Source: Plenodomus lindquistii | Lineage: Eukaryota > Ascomycota > Dothideomycetes > Pleosporales > Leptosphaeriaceae | Assembly (NCBI GenBank): GCA_025504975.1 | Contig: JANUWI010000005.1 | Location: 2,356,001 to 2,420,000, forward strand | Length of the DNA stretch: 64,000 bases | Direction of reading: 5' to 3' | Translations under genes and position numbers: made by a program | The notes under the pieces: model-generated | What the model saw: the letters and a program-made list of their open reading frames with translations, nothing else | What the model was told of the DNA's origin: nothing | Database searches by the model: none | In this document: positions 34,450 to 45,800 of the stretch, piece after piece | How the letters are laid out: every line of letters begins with the position of its first letter | Position numbering within the stretch: position 1 is the first letter of the stretch

Positions 34450-36153
34450 TCAGGCAACATGCTTTCCAACATCTAGAAGATTCCCGTCGTCGGGCCCCGT
34501 AAACTTCTTCCTCCCCGACATGATCCAGAAAACCAGACTGACAAGCATGACTACACCTGTCGCTGCAGACGTGTAGTTCATGTTCTCACTATCCACCGGT
34601 GCAACGCTGGGTAGATTGGAAACAACACATACAAACGCCAGGTAGAGGAACCCTATAATATTGAGCACAATGCCCCATCGACCAAGCGAGTACGGTCCTT
34701 CGAGTCTTGTCTTCTTGCCCGTAAAATGAGCCAGGATGCGCGACAGAAGTGGCATAAGATACGACAAGTCTATCCGTTGTCAGTCAGCGCGTACGATCCA
34801 GCCGTGGCCAGCATTTACTTACAAAATCCCTGCGTGCCAATCGCAATGATTGTATTGAAGCCCGTCGTCGTTCCAAAGTAAATCGAATTAAACGCCATTT
34901 GCATAACTGCAGTGAGCAGGACTGCATACACTGGTACCTGTCTTGACGACATTTTCCTCAGCGTAGACGAAAACGGGAGCCCACTGTCCCGTGCAAAAGC
35001 ATATACAGCCCGTGACCCTTCTGCCGTCAACGAGTTTGCACACACGACAGCAATAACGACTATCAAGGACGCAAGCGTCGACGTTCCAGCGACGCTGCCT
35101 GTAGAGTTGAAGAAGATTTCAATGACGGGCACGCCCGTCGCAGTCGAGCCTGTTGTCTCGAGGTCGCCAATGCAAAAGCAAAGCGCAATCAGCCAGATGA
35201 ATCCTGTGAAGAAGCCAATGTAGACGGACATGATGATTGCGCGCGGGGCCTGCTTTCGCGCGTCCTTCATCTCCTCTGTCATGTGCGAAGGGGCGTCGTA
35301 GCAACACATGCCAAAAGCACTTTGGAGCAGCCCCAGGCATGTCGCATAGGGCGCGTTCCATCCCGTGAAGTTCTGGAAGTCCATGAAGACGTAGCTTGCC
35401 GACTGCTTGTGGTCGTTGGTGGCTAGAATCGTGACCAGGCATACGACGAACGACAGCAAGTTCCAAGCGAAGATTGCTTTCGACACCTTGTTCAAGTGGT
35501 CTGCCAGGTAGATGTTTGAAAAGGTCGCGATGAAGGTGACGAGGTATGCGAGCAAGACGGCGTGCCAGCGCTCGATGGTGAAGCCGTAGTTGAGTTGCGC
35601 TGTTCCCAGGAGGAAGTTTGCAGCGACAAAGTTGTTGACTGCGCCCATGCAGATGATGCCGATGAGCATGAACCATCCACACAGATAGCTGAGGCCTCGC
35701 GCATATCGAGTCGGGGCCAGTATGGCCACCCAACTATATTGACCTCCAGCAACTGGGTAGCTGACGTATCCTTAGTGAATGATCAATTCTGCTTGGGCGT
35801 CTATAGTTACTTACGCGCTACACATCTCCGCCATGGAATATGCAACCGCCAGAGTGACCAAGCAGACACACAGCCATCCCCATATCATCACCGGAGGCCC
35901 ACCAGACTCGACTCCGATGATCAAGACTCCAGATAATGCAGTCCACGATGTGACGATACTGAACGAGAAGCCAATCATACCCAGTAAGCTAAAGTTACGT
36001 TTAAATTCTATTGCGCATTAGCCCTCTTCAATGGACCAATTCATGAACCTTCGCACCTTGGGTGTATCCCAATTGCCCGAGCACCGCATCGTCGCTATTG
36101 CTATCATCTACAACCTTCTTCTCAAAGTCTGTGGAAACTCCATCAGTCGCCAT
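34450..36153 (-). CDS. APC-superfamily permease (choline/GABA transporter-like)
   Basis: Minus-strand exons 36153-36057, 36007-35815, 35760-34823 and 34769-34450 give 515 residues. This is a twelve-helix amino acid-polyamine-organocation permease. Conserved parts are NFSLLGMIGFSFSIVTSW (first helix), SMAEMCSAYPVAGGQYSW across the second splice, GWNAPYATCLGLLQSAFGMCCYDAPSHMTEEM, and the late RWGIVLNIIGFLYLAF. These match the fungal choline/GABA permease group (Hnm1/Uga4-like). Substrate (choline, GABA or another amine) cannot be set from sequence alone. The second intron acceptor was placed at cgtcag (35761), because the nearer aag would break frame. Plasma-membrane location expected. Confidence 0.88.
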
Positions 36154-37062
36154 GGCGAAGAAACGTCACAGGAACAAGAACACCGAAAGAATTCCAAGGT
36201 AAAAGCAACAACAACGCATCTAAAGATCCAGCAAAGGGCATCCATGGGGCTGCCGTACAAATAACATCTCACATGGAGAGCACATCTTATCGCCCCCCCC
36301 CCCAACCCCTTGCACTGAGATAGATTACCATTTCCACCCAGCTTTTACTCTACACGCCGCCTGGGCATGCAGAGAGAACCCCATAGTACCACCTTGATAG
36401 CGCATGTAACAAGCATTAACAGCAACAGCGCTCGTCAATGCTTGCTTTTCGCATGCGATTGTGGAAATAGTGCTACTGTTCGTGCATGTCTTATCTGAGC
36501 GGTTTCTAGACGCGATTGGTCAAGATAGCAAGGCAGGATTCGAGAGGGGAGGGAAGGTGGGGTAGGGTTGCAGCGGGTGTGGAAAGTGGAGCGCAAAAGG
36601 ATTTTTCAGAATAAATTGCGGGAGGTTGCTGTAGAGTTTCCGTGGCTTTTGAGATGCTGGTGATGGACGGGTGTGATGTGGTGTTGGAAAAGGTGATGTT
36701 TGTGGATGGAGAGGGCAGGTGCTTGTGCTTGTGCTTGGTTCTTGCCGATCAGGACGTTATCCACAGAATATGGGACGAATGATTATCGTTCCGACGAGAG
36801 GATAAAGACCTTCAGATCCATGAAGGTGAAGTGTAGATTTCGCCTCATCACGTATATGTGTGTGTCACATCAGCAAGTACAGTAGTCTTACCCTTTCCGA
36901 ATCTCTTACTTAGACTTCAGGATGTAACTAGTCAATCATAGTACGGTAGGTAAGCCAAGCTACTACTACATCAGTCTCCACATCCACACACCTCCCACAT
37001 CCCAAACACCTTACGACCCTAACTCCCCATACACAACTACACACCACCACCACCCCCCAAAA
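36154..37062. other. Divergent intergenic region, 0.9 kb
   Basis: Promoters of the permease (-) and the cysteine hydrolase (+). A run of C at 36294-36302 is the only repeat. No gene is seen. Confidence 0.45.
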
Positions 37063-37809
37063 ATGACAACCCAACTCCCAACCTCAACCCCCTACCCCTG
37101 GCCCCACACCTCCTCCCTCTCCCCCTCCACAACCGCCCTCCTAATCATAGACATGCAACGCGACTTCCTCTCCCCAGGCGGCTACTTGTCCTCCCAACTC
37201 CCCCTCCCCACACACACCCGCTTCGCCCCTCTAATCCCACGCCTCGCATCCCTGCTCTCCATATTCCGCGCCGCAAACTTTCCAATCCTGCACACGCGCG
37301 AAGGCCACGAACGCCACATGTCTACCGTTAGTCCGCGAGAGGCCCATCGTAGTCGGGTTGGTGGTGCGGAAATTGGGTCCAAGGGCCCGTTGGGGAGGCT
37401 GCTGATTCGGGGGGAGGTGGGACATGGGATTGTGGAGGAACTGGAGCCGTGGGAGGGTGAGGTCGTGGTTGATAAGGCTGGGAGGAATGCGTTTGCGGGG
37501 ACGGAGCTGGATCGCGTGTTGAGGGCCAAGGGGGTACGGAATCTTGTGGTTTGTGGGGTTACGGCGGATGCGTGTGTGAATAGTACGGTCAGGGAGGCGA
37601 GTGAATTGGGCTATGATGTGTTGGTTGTGGAGGATGGGGTGGAGAGTGTAGGGGAGGAGTTGAAGAGGTGGAGTTTGGAGGCGATTAGGATTGAGGGAGG
37701 CTTGTTTGGGGTCACGGATACTTGTAAGGCGGTTGAGGAGGCGGTGGGGAGTTGGGTGGGTAGACGTGAAGATGATGACGAAATAAGAGAGAAGACAAAG
37801 GAAGGTTGA
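37063..37809 (+). CDS. Isochorismatase-fold cysteine hydrolase
   Basis: Intron-free, 248 residues. The catalytic triad of the isochorismatase-like superfamily is visible: Asp30 in LLIIDMQRDF, Lys138 in VVDKAGRNAF, and Cys171 in CGVTADACVNSTVREA, with the cis-peptide Gly-Val-Thr before it. Members hydrolyse amides or related bonds of small molecules (nicotinamide, biuret, ureidoacrylate and others), and the substrate here is unknown. It is probably cytosolic as no signal peptide is seen. Codon use changes sharply: the first 80 codons are C-rich at third positions and later ones G-rich. It is convergent with histone H4. Confidence 0.9.
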   Translation: MTTQLPTSTPYPWPHTSSLSPSTTALLIIDMQRDFLSPGGYLSSQLPLPTHTRFAPLIPRLASLLSIFRAANFPILHTREGHERHMSTVSPREAHRSRVGGAEIGSKGPLGRLLIRGEVGHGIVEELEPWEGEVVVDKAGRNAFAGTELDRVLRAKGVRNLVVCGVTADACVNSTVREASELGYDVLVVEDGVESVGEELKRWSLEAIRIEGGLFGVTDTCKAVEEAVGSWVGRREDDDEIREKTKEG

Positions 37810-38073
37810 ACACCAAGGCACGTTGCATGTTGAAGACTAGAGTGTGGTTTGCACAGTTATGTATGCATTGACTATTTCCAGCCATGTGAAGACTCAAAGT
37901 CTGATATCGTGGACCCATTCCAAACCCAGGAAGAATAAAACGCCGTGAAGACCGATAGCCGTGAACTCAATCATGAACAGTATGTCGTGACCATCCGAGC
38001 CGCCCTTGCCCAAGCCACCTTGCAGCAGCCGGCCAAGGGCGCAGATGCGTCGAAACGAAGAATGACAAAACGC

Positions 38074-38658
38074 TTAGCCGCCGAAACCGTAAAGGGTACG
38101 GCCCTGGCGCTTGAGAGCGTAGACAACGTCGAGCGATGTGACGGTCTTGCGCTTGGCGTGCTCGGTGTAGGTGACGGCATCACGGATGACGCTCTCGAGG
38201 AAGGTCTTGAGGACACCACGGGTCTCTTCGTAGATCACTGCGGTGGGGTTAGTGTTCTGTCGATCCGACGATGGCGTACTAGAAGGACTTACTGGCTGAA
38301 ATACGCTTGACACCACCACGACGCGCAAGACGGCGGATAGCGGGCTTGGTGATACCCTGGATGTTGTCACGCAAAATCTTGCGGTGACGCTTGGCACCAC
38401 CCTTGCCGAGGCCCTTGCCACCTTTGCCGCCTGGAGAGAGACGTTAGCATGTTGCGACGACAGGAAGAGTACGTGTTGATGCAGCGTAGGCGTTGCGTCG
38501 ATGATGTGCTGATCGCGATGCACGTGTGGTGGGGCAACGCGTTGAGCCTCAACACCAAGCGCGCGCATCGCGAACAAGCTGCAGCGGCGACAATGCGCGC
38601 TGCAACACCCAACGCGACGCACTAACGAAGGAGAAGGAAGGTACTTACGTCCAGTCAT
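38074..38658 (-). CDS. Histone H4
   Basis: Minus-strand exons 38658-38649 (10 nt), 38430-38293 and 38237-38074 give the standard 103-residue histone H4. It starts [20 protein letters not shown] and ends QGRTLYGFGG. Introns are 218 and 55 nt; introns at these early and mid positions are common for H4 in filamentous fungi. H4 pairs with H3 in the nucleosome core. No H3 gene lies next to it: the 1.2 kb upstream is gene-free and then comes an unrelated gene. A TATA-like box lies about 160 nt upstream. Confidence 0.98.
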   Translation of the reverse strand: MTGRKYLPSPSLVRRVGCCSAHCRRCSLFAMRALGVEAQRVAPPHVHRDQHIIDATPTLHQHVLFLSSQHANVSLQAAKVARASARVVPSVTARFCVTTSRVSPSPLSAVLRVVVVSSVFQPVSPSSTPSSDRQNTNPTAVIYEETRGVLKTFLESVIRDAVTYTEHAKRKTVTSLDVVYALKRQGRTLYGFGG

Positions 38659-39878
38659 ATTGTTAGAGTGTTAGTGTTGATGAGTTGGATGAAAATCGGT
38701 TGTAAAATGCAGTGTCGCTCGGATGCTGCAAACGTGTGGCAAAGTTGGGTTGACAGAATAAAGCTGGGGGGACGAGAAGAGGAGAAAAAGAGGATGGCGG
38801 GCGGAGGGCGGCGCGGTTATATAGCTGAGCGGGCGCGCGCTGCGGCTGCCTCAGATCACACCAGTTGCGCTATGCCAGAGTGGGCGCAGGCACGAGCGTC
38901 GGGAACATGAAATCAACGTTGGCCGTGCTGTTGCCCCCTTCAGAATTGCGCAAAATCAATCGTTTGGAAAGCAGCACTTCGAAAAATGCCTGTCAAGCAG
39001 GCTCCGACGGCGTGTTGCTGCTGTTTTGCCGCTAGTATGTTAGCGTCGCGCTACTGCGAACTTCAACTTCATCTTGGACCAGCAATGGCGACACAGAACA
39101 CCGATGAACTGATTACGCAGTGAGTCTGCAGGGTCTATCTGGGATTCACTCGAGATAAATTACATCTCTTTTCAGAACTTGTTCAAGCGTGCATCCTTCC
39201 TCACCCCATCATACTCCGCATATCCATGATTCTATCCGCAGACGCGTCCTGTTCGTCACCTCGGTGTAGCAGCTGTGCAAGGTCAACCATACACCAGATC
39301 AACCATGGATGCAGTATCACGATCATCACACCTAGATTTGATCATAAGCGGTCTTATATGAAGCCTTCCACAGGCAAGCTAGGTTAAGGTTAGATGCCTA
39401 CTGCATACTAATACTGTGAAGCGCAAGGGCTACGACGTAGCGAACAAAGAAGCCCTGGCTCACTGGTGCCTGCGCTTTGATCGACACTCGCGATGGTGGG
39501 CACAAGAACAAAGTAGTGATTGTAAGCCCACAGTGCCCTATTCAAGTCTCTGTCAATTATACAAAATCTCGTGCAACCCTGGGAAACTGGTCGAGACCAA
39601 CAGTGTGGCGATAGACAAAATCACGGTCGATCAGCATCATACATGCCTGAATGTGATGCAACCATGGTCGACTGGATCATTGTTTTACAGGGCGCACACC
39701 AAAAGTGGATCATTCGCAGTCAGAGCAAATACTATGCATACATGAGAAATTCATTGCGACTACTGTTTGAGTAAAAGAACACAAAGCACCGAGTCAAAAG
39801 CGGTAGCAATCTGGTCATACAACCGAGGCATTCACCTAGCCAAATGTGCCCTTTCCTGTCATGTCCATCGCAAAACCT
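38659..39878. other. Intergenic, histone H4 promoter side, 1.2 kb
   Basis: Contains the H4 promoter. At 39085-39175 a short ATG-led frame followed by a gtgagt...cttttcag intron-like segment is visible but leads to an early stop. I do not call a gene. Confidence 0.45.
38816..38825 (-). promoter_or_regulatory. TATA-like box of histone H4
   Basis: Reads gctatataac on the minus strand, about 160 nt before the H4 ATG. Confidence 0.5.
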
Positions 39879-41038
39879 TTACTTGGTCTCAGTCACCTCC
39901 TTCTCGACAGCCTCGTCGTAGACGGGCGGAGCTTCGTAGGCTGGAAGCTCGGCGAAGTCCTGCTTCTCGCTGTCCTCTTCCGCCTCCTCGACGTCATCCT
40001 CAAGGGCGATTCTCTGGTAGCCCTGGCCGCGGATCTTCGCAACAGTGATGGCGATAAGGCAGCCGAGGGCCATGCCAATGAGATACGTGACGGTACCAGC
40101 AAAGATACCAATGACGATCGGGATTAGGACAGTAAAGAAGGCGCGGCGCAGGAACATCTGGACACGCCCATGGCGGTGGTGGTGGTGGCCCATGTGGTGA
40201 GGACGGTGGTGTGGGAGGTGGTGAGGCTTGCCAGGGCGGAAGCGGTGCGGGGGCTTGCCCTCAGTTGTCTCTTCCGTCATTGGGTTGGTGTAACCGAAGC
40301 CGTGGGGTCGCTTGTGGCAGCCCTTGCCCATCTTCTTCATCCTCTCAATCCTGTCTGCCAGGATGCTCTTCCACTTGCAGAGAAGTGGCCACTCGTTGCA
40401 CTCCTTCAGCTCGGCAACCGGGGAAGCCTCCACAGGACGCGCGGTATCGAACGAAGCGATCATAAGACGACCTTCAGTGTCTTTGAGAAGGTTGATCCTG
40501 AGTTCTGGGAGATCGACTGGCATGTCCTCGATGCTAGCGATCTTGAGTGACACAGGTAGCAGCTCGGTGCCTGTCTCGGACACTGTCTCTGCGCCATTGT
40601 AACGGAACTGGAAGCCGGTGACGCGGAGGCGCAGGTCCTCTTCTGACGAGGGGTCGATTTGGTTGACGTGAATGGTGTTTACGCTGAGTGTAGGCGGAAA
40701 CAGCTGCACGTCGTCGATGTTGAAGTTGGTCTCGTCGACGATCTCGAGGCCCAGACGCTGTGGCAAGTCAGTACCGTGTATGCGACAGCGCTACTGTTAG
40801 GCGTAATACGTACAAAGGCGTTGCCGGCATTGGGAGTCCATTTGTATGAGTCGCCCTCTAGACTTGCAAAGGGACATCCGGGGCAGTCAAGAGTGACGGC
40901 ACGGCTGAAAGGGTCGATGACGAGCCCCGCCAGAGCCTTGTCGTCACCGAGCTCCTCGGCCGTGATGGACGGCGGGATCAGGACAGCGCTGGCGGCCAGC
41001 GCCAAGTTTGCAAAGACGCCTAGTTTACTAGGAGACAT
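39879..41038 (-). CDS. Secretory-pathway membrane protein, DUF7728-type
   Basis: Minus-strand exons 41038-40814 and 40757-39879 give 367 residues. Residues 1-27 are a signal peptide (GVFANLALAASAVLIPPSITA). The luminal domain carries the family hallmark VTLDCPGCPFA with two Cys, followed by a beta-rich region. A long basic His/Pro/Arg-rich loop comes next (about 225-260, with runs of His that could bind metal). Then there is a hydrophobic segment of about 40 residues (LIPIVIGIFAGTVTYLIGMA and on), enough for two closely spaced membrane passes. The cytosolic tail is acidic. I recall this architecture as the fungal DUF7728 family; function unknown. Confidence 0.82.
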
Positions 41039-42865
41039 GTTGGTGTGCGTAAAGGAAAGGAAGAGTTGGTGGGAAAGTCAGGAATTGTGGAAACGAAGTT
41101 GTGAGGATGGCCAGAGACAAAGGGTCAGCCGGCGATCACCTTGCGCTGCTTGCGCTGCTTCGCCACGCGTCGTCATTCACTAGCGCATGGACGTAGTTAC
41201 CCCGGCCGCTCCTTCCCGCATCGATTTGGCGAAACACTTGTCTGGCACACCACTGTCATTGACGGGGATATGTCACTTTTACTCGTCTCCTCACTTCCTT
41301 CACTCACCTGAATATACTTTAAGTGTGATTCACCTTAATACATGATGTTTCTATATGCTAGTCGATGCGCCGTTCTACGCAAAGTGGTCCACCGTGTTAC
41401 TATTTTCGGCCAATCTTCAATGCCACCACTTCAACGCCACGACGAGTATGACAGTGCCTGAGCAGACCGCGTAGCTTACGTCGCATTGTACACCATGCGG
41501 CAATGTCAGATCACCGGTCCTAGAAGGCACGAAAGTCTTCAATAACTAGGCTACGCGTAATAGAGTTACATTCAGGTCATCCAGCGTTCCTCTTGAACCT
41601 GTTGGCTGCAGACTCGCCGAAGGAAATTGATCGTGGATGCTGCAATACCTTATTGCTTCTCGTGATTTGGTTCTAGGTGTAGTCGAATTACTGTTCGCCA
41701 GCGCTACGTGTGCATCGCAGCTGTGATGAAATGGCTCTTGCAAAGAGGCCTGCATATTCAACACATGCAACCTTGAGATACTGATGAAGAACAGGATCAT
41801 ACTACAGCATAGAGCCAACAATGATGAATTTTGACTTCGTGGCGTACCCATCGGAGTCCAAAGAGTATACATTCGCAATACTCGCCCACGTGGATGCTCT
41901 GTGGATCCCTCTGCAACTTCTCGTGGTGGTGCAGATGCGCCCAAAGTCATAAGCCTTTTCATACAACCAGCTGATCCTGAGAAATTCAGAGTCAAGTTTC
42001 GCCATTTAAGGCCCAAGAGTGCTTCGAACAGTGGAGAGTCTGGGGTTCTCGTGCCCCCGGATTATGGATGGCAGGCGCTGTGGCGTGGCTTCTCGCCCCT
42101 ACTTCAACATCAGAACAGCTCACCACCAACACAGTTGTTTTCAGCCATTAGCGGCAATACGGCAGCCATTTCGAATATCGTGTGTCCCAGCCGCCCAGTC
42201 ATGCACGCCAGATTGCAGAGGCCCCGCAGTCTGGGCTTGCTCAGTCTTATCTAACTTCAGCCTTGCATCGACAAGGCTGTGAACAGCTTCCGCCGTCGAC
42301 CCCCCAAGTGACATATCGTCACTTCCAGAGGCATGTTCCGAATGACCTCTAGCAGGCGATTCCTGCTAAATCCGACAGGGTTTCCTGTACTCGCCTATCG
42401 CATCGGCTGTACGATGATTGATAGACCATCGGTCTGCTAACCATAGGTGCCAGTGATACTGAGCATGGCTGGCGATCTGGCTGAATGCTGCCGGCCTCGC
42501 AGTGTTCTATTCTCGTGCGGCTGAGAATGCTGAGCGTATGGTGTGGTTCGGCTGCAGATGTGTAATGTACTTCGTTGGCCCAAAGCATTTTCACGGCCCC
42601 ATGGCTTGCTTATGGCTTTTAGCTCGCCAATGATCTTTTCCGCGACGGGCCATGTTATTCATCGATCAAGGAGCTCCTCCCGCATGCGGTAAAGGAGTCA
42701 ATACTGTGATGCACGGGAGATGACTTGAAAGGAAGGCTGGAACACAGCCTTGCGCCACGCACACGGCAGAGTTTTACGAACCCGACGGGTACTTGGTATA
42801 AAGTTTCACTCCCCCTGTGAAACGTTCTGTCAACCTCCATCCTGATATTCGGATCCATCGGCAGA
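41039..42865. other. Intergenic, 1.83 kb
   Basis: Divergent region between the DUF7728 gene and the large patatin gene. Overlapping frames at 41546-42016 (-) and 41901-42254 (+) have no recognisable domain and no clear splice partners; no gene is called. Confidence 0.45.
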
Positions 42866-45800
42866 ATGTCGAATTCAATGTATCGAAGACCTTCAGATTT
42901 ACCGTCGTCCACTCGTCCTCCCTCTTATACGACAGACATACCCCTCAACAGGTCGTCTAAGCCTGACACGTTCCGAAACCCTGGCCAGCGTCGCAGTTCA
43001 GTGTCGGCAAGCGCACCGCGAGAGCCACCGAAGTCGCCATTCAAATCTGTCCAAACTTTTACGAAAGATTGCCAAGAGTCAACTATAACGGACAGCCAAC
43101 CCAAAGTCTGCGAGAACTGCGAGGTTCATAAGGTTCCGATATGGAATTGTTCATACTGCGACATGAACTTTTGCGACGACTGCTGGGGAAAACAAGGCCC
43201 ACATAAACGAGGCCGCACGGGTCCAGATGGGTTACCACACGAGAAGGCCGATCCAGCGATAGTCAGAAGATTGAAAGAGATCTTGACCCCGCCAAAGGAT
43301 CACGGCGAACAGCAATCACTACATGTTGACGATGAGGATACAACCTGGTTTGGTCTCTCTCGCGACTACCAAAATCGACCTGTCTTCCAAGACTATGACC
43401 GCTACTCTGCAATCATGGCAGACAGCAATTTGGGGGAGTACAAGTTCCGATACCCACAGCTAGTATCTTTCATTGGACAAACAGGCGCCGGAAAGAGTAC
43501 ACTAATTAAGATGCTCATCGATCAACAACAACGGGGACTCCACCCAGATGATTGCATCCTGCCTTCGCCGGTGGCCGGATCAATGGCGAACGGCAGCGTA
43601 CCAACTTCCGGCGACGTACATCTCTACAGCGACCCAAAGTCCTACATTGCAGAATACCCCATGCTCTACGCCGACTGTGAAGGCTTAGAAGGTGGCGAGA
43701 ACACTCCCATGGCCGCGCAGTATCGCCACAATGCCGCAAGTCAGAGCCGAGATAAAGGAAAAGAAGCCCATTCATCAAGAGATCGCGGAAAACGAAGGAA
43801 AGTCTCCAAAGGCTTGCATTGTACTCAACGAGACATCAAATGGGCAAACTCGCCAGATAGACAGAAGAGGCAGTACGCCGTGGAGGAACTTTATCCGCGC
43901 TTACTATACACGTTCTCTGATGTCATCGTGTTCGTACTCCGCAATCCCAAGTAAGTTGCTCTCCTACTCTTTCCAGTACGATGAGCTTAAAGGTCAACGA
44001 TCTACGTGTTGTCATAACCAACTGCGTCCCAGCGACGCTACTATGTCATGCAACGACGGCTCGATAGTTACTATCATCACAAGATGAGGCCATACGCTCA
44101 CTCACTGACACTATTCAGAACATTTGAATCGACCGTACTCTCGCTGTTGATCAATTGGGCATCCTCGTCACTCGAAAAGTCGTTAAATCAGCCTACGCTC
44201 CCACATGCCATCATCGCGCTCAACGCCACCGAGACCAAAGTTAATCAACAAGAATGGGACTCAGAATACGTAACAAATATGCTGATGACCAGCGTCGCAG
44301 GTGCTGTGAATCGAGATCCTAGGTATCGCGCATTGAGAGATGATTGGGTCAGGCGGGGCAAAGTTATCCAGACGATGAAAGACCTTCTCGAATGTTACTA
44401 TTCCTCAATCACAGTCGTACGGATTCCGGGAGATGGGCGATACATGATGATTGACGACCAGGTCAAGAAGTTGTACGATGTCATTACGAAACGCTGCGGG
44501 GAATCCTTTGGTGCGAAACGTCGTTCTCGCATGCTATCGAACTCGGAGACTCTTAATGTTTACCTGCAGAGTGCTTTCGACCACTTCGCCCAAGACCTGC
44601 ACACGCCATTCGACTTCATGGATATATCGTTCAAGATCAATCCTATACCCTTAGATTTTGGAGGCAACATACTTAAACTGGCTGTTGCCCTGAAAGCGAG
44701 ATACGATGATCCGAGAAGGATCTTCAAAGAACTGAGCTTCATGGTATCTTCGTGCATACTTCTGGACATTGTACGTCATGGCTTACGAGGTTAGTACTCG
44801 CTATAATGGCCCTTGTCAGATGACATCTTCGAGTGCCAATATCACTGACTCTTCTTTACAGGGCCCGCAGAGCAACTGCTAGAGAAGCAATACCTAGATC
44901 ATTGTGACAGTGCACTTGAAGACTTTTGTGCCATCTTCTGGCCTTGCACATTCCACAACAAAAAGGGTGAGCGATGTGTGAACGTCAAGGAACGTCACAC
45001 GAAAGGTCACCAAAACTCGCGCGGAACCATCATAGGTACTGGGCCTTATAGCTCCAAATTCACATTCGACGATTTTGCAGACGAATGGCTTCAATACCTC
45101 CGCCGTTCCTTGCTCGAAATCGAGAAAGGGCTAGGCTCGGAGATCATGTCGTCGTCGCAATCTCAAGACACGATACTCATCACCAAGATCCACCAAGTCA
45201 ACGTAAACAACTTCTATCACCGCGTCGGTGGTGCTCAGCGGTTTGTGAGTCACTCCACTTGCTTCTGCTGCCTGAGAGAGTTGGCAGAGCATCCTCTACC
45301 ATGCGGACACGTCCTGTGTACAACATGCATCAAAGGTTACGGGAAACCACACACAGAACTGCCAGGTTCGTACACAGTAGCATCGTGCCCGCTCCATGAC
45401 TTAGACGCGGTATTCCGTGTGCCCGCGGAGGTTCTCTTCAAACCGCCTCTTGCGGGTGTACGTGTCTTGGCTCTCGACGGGTAAGTCAGACCTCAAACAG
45501 GTCCAATTAGGCATGCTAATGTGTGCAGTGGTGGCATGCGAGGCATAGTGATCCTCGAAGTGCTTCGAAGAATACAGCATGAGCTAGGGAACCGAATTCC
45601 AATACAAGAGTTCTTTGATCTGATCGTGGGGACAAGGTTAGTACTTCTTTAACTCAAACTCGGCCATGGACTCTCGCTGACTGTGAACTCTGAAGTACTG
45701 GAGGCATATTGGCCCTCGGTCTTGGTATCAAGAACTGGTCAGTTGATCACTGTATCAAGGTATTCCTACGACTTGTGGAGAAGGCCTTCACTCGGAAGTT

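Noticed and set aside
39085..39387. Short ATG-led frame with an intron-like gtgagt...cttttcag segment near the H4 promoter
   Set aside because: The joined frame stops after about 42 codons and has no recognisable similarity; at most a remnant.
41546..42254. Overlapping 156- and 117-codon frames between DUF7728 and patatin genes
   Set aside because: No domain, no chainable splice sites, and both strands equally open.
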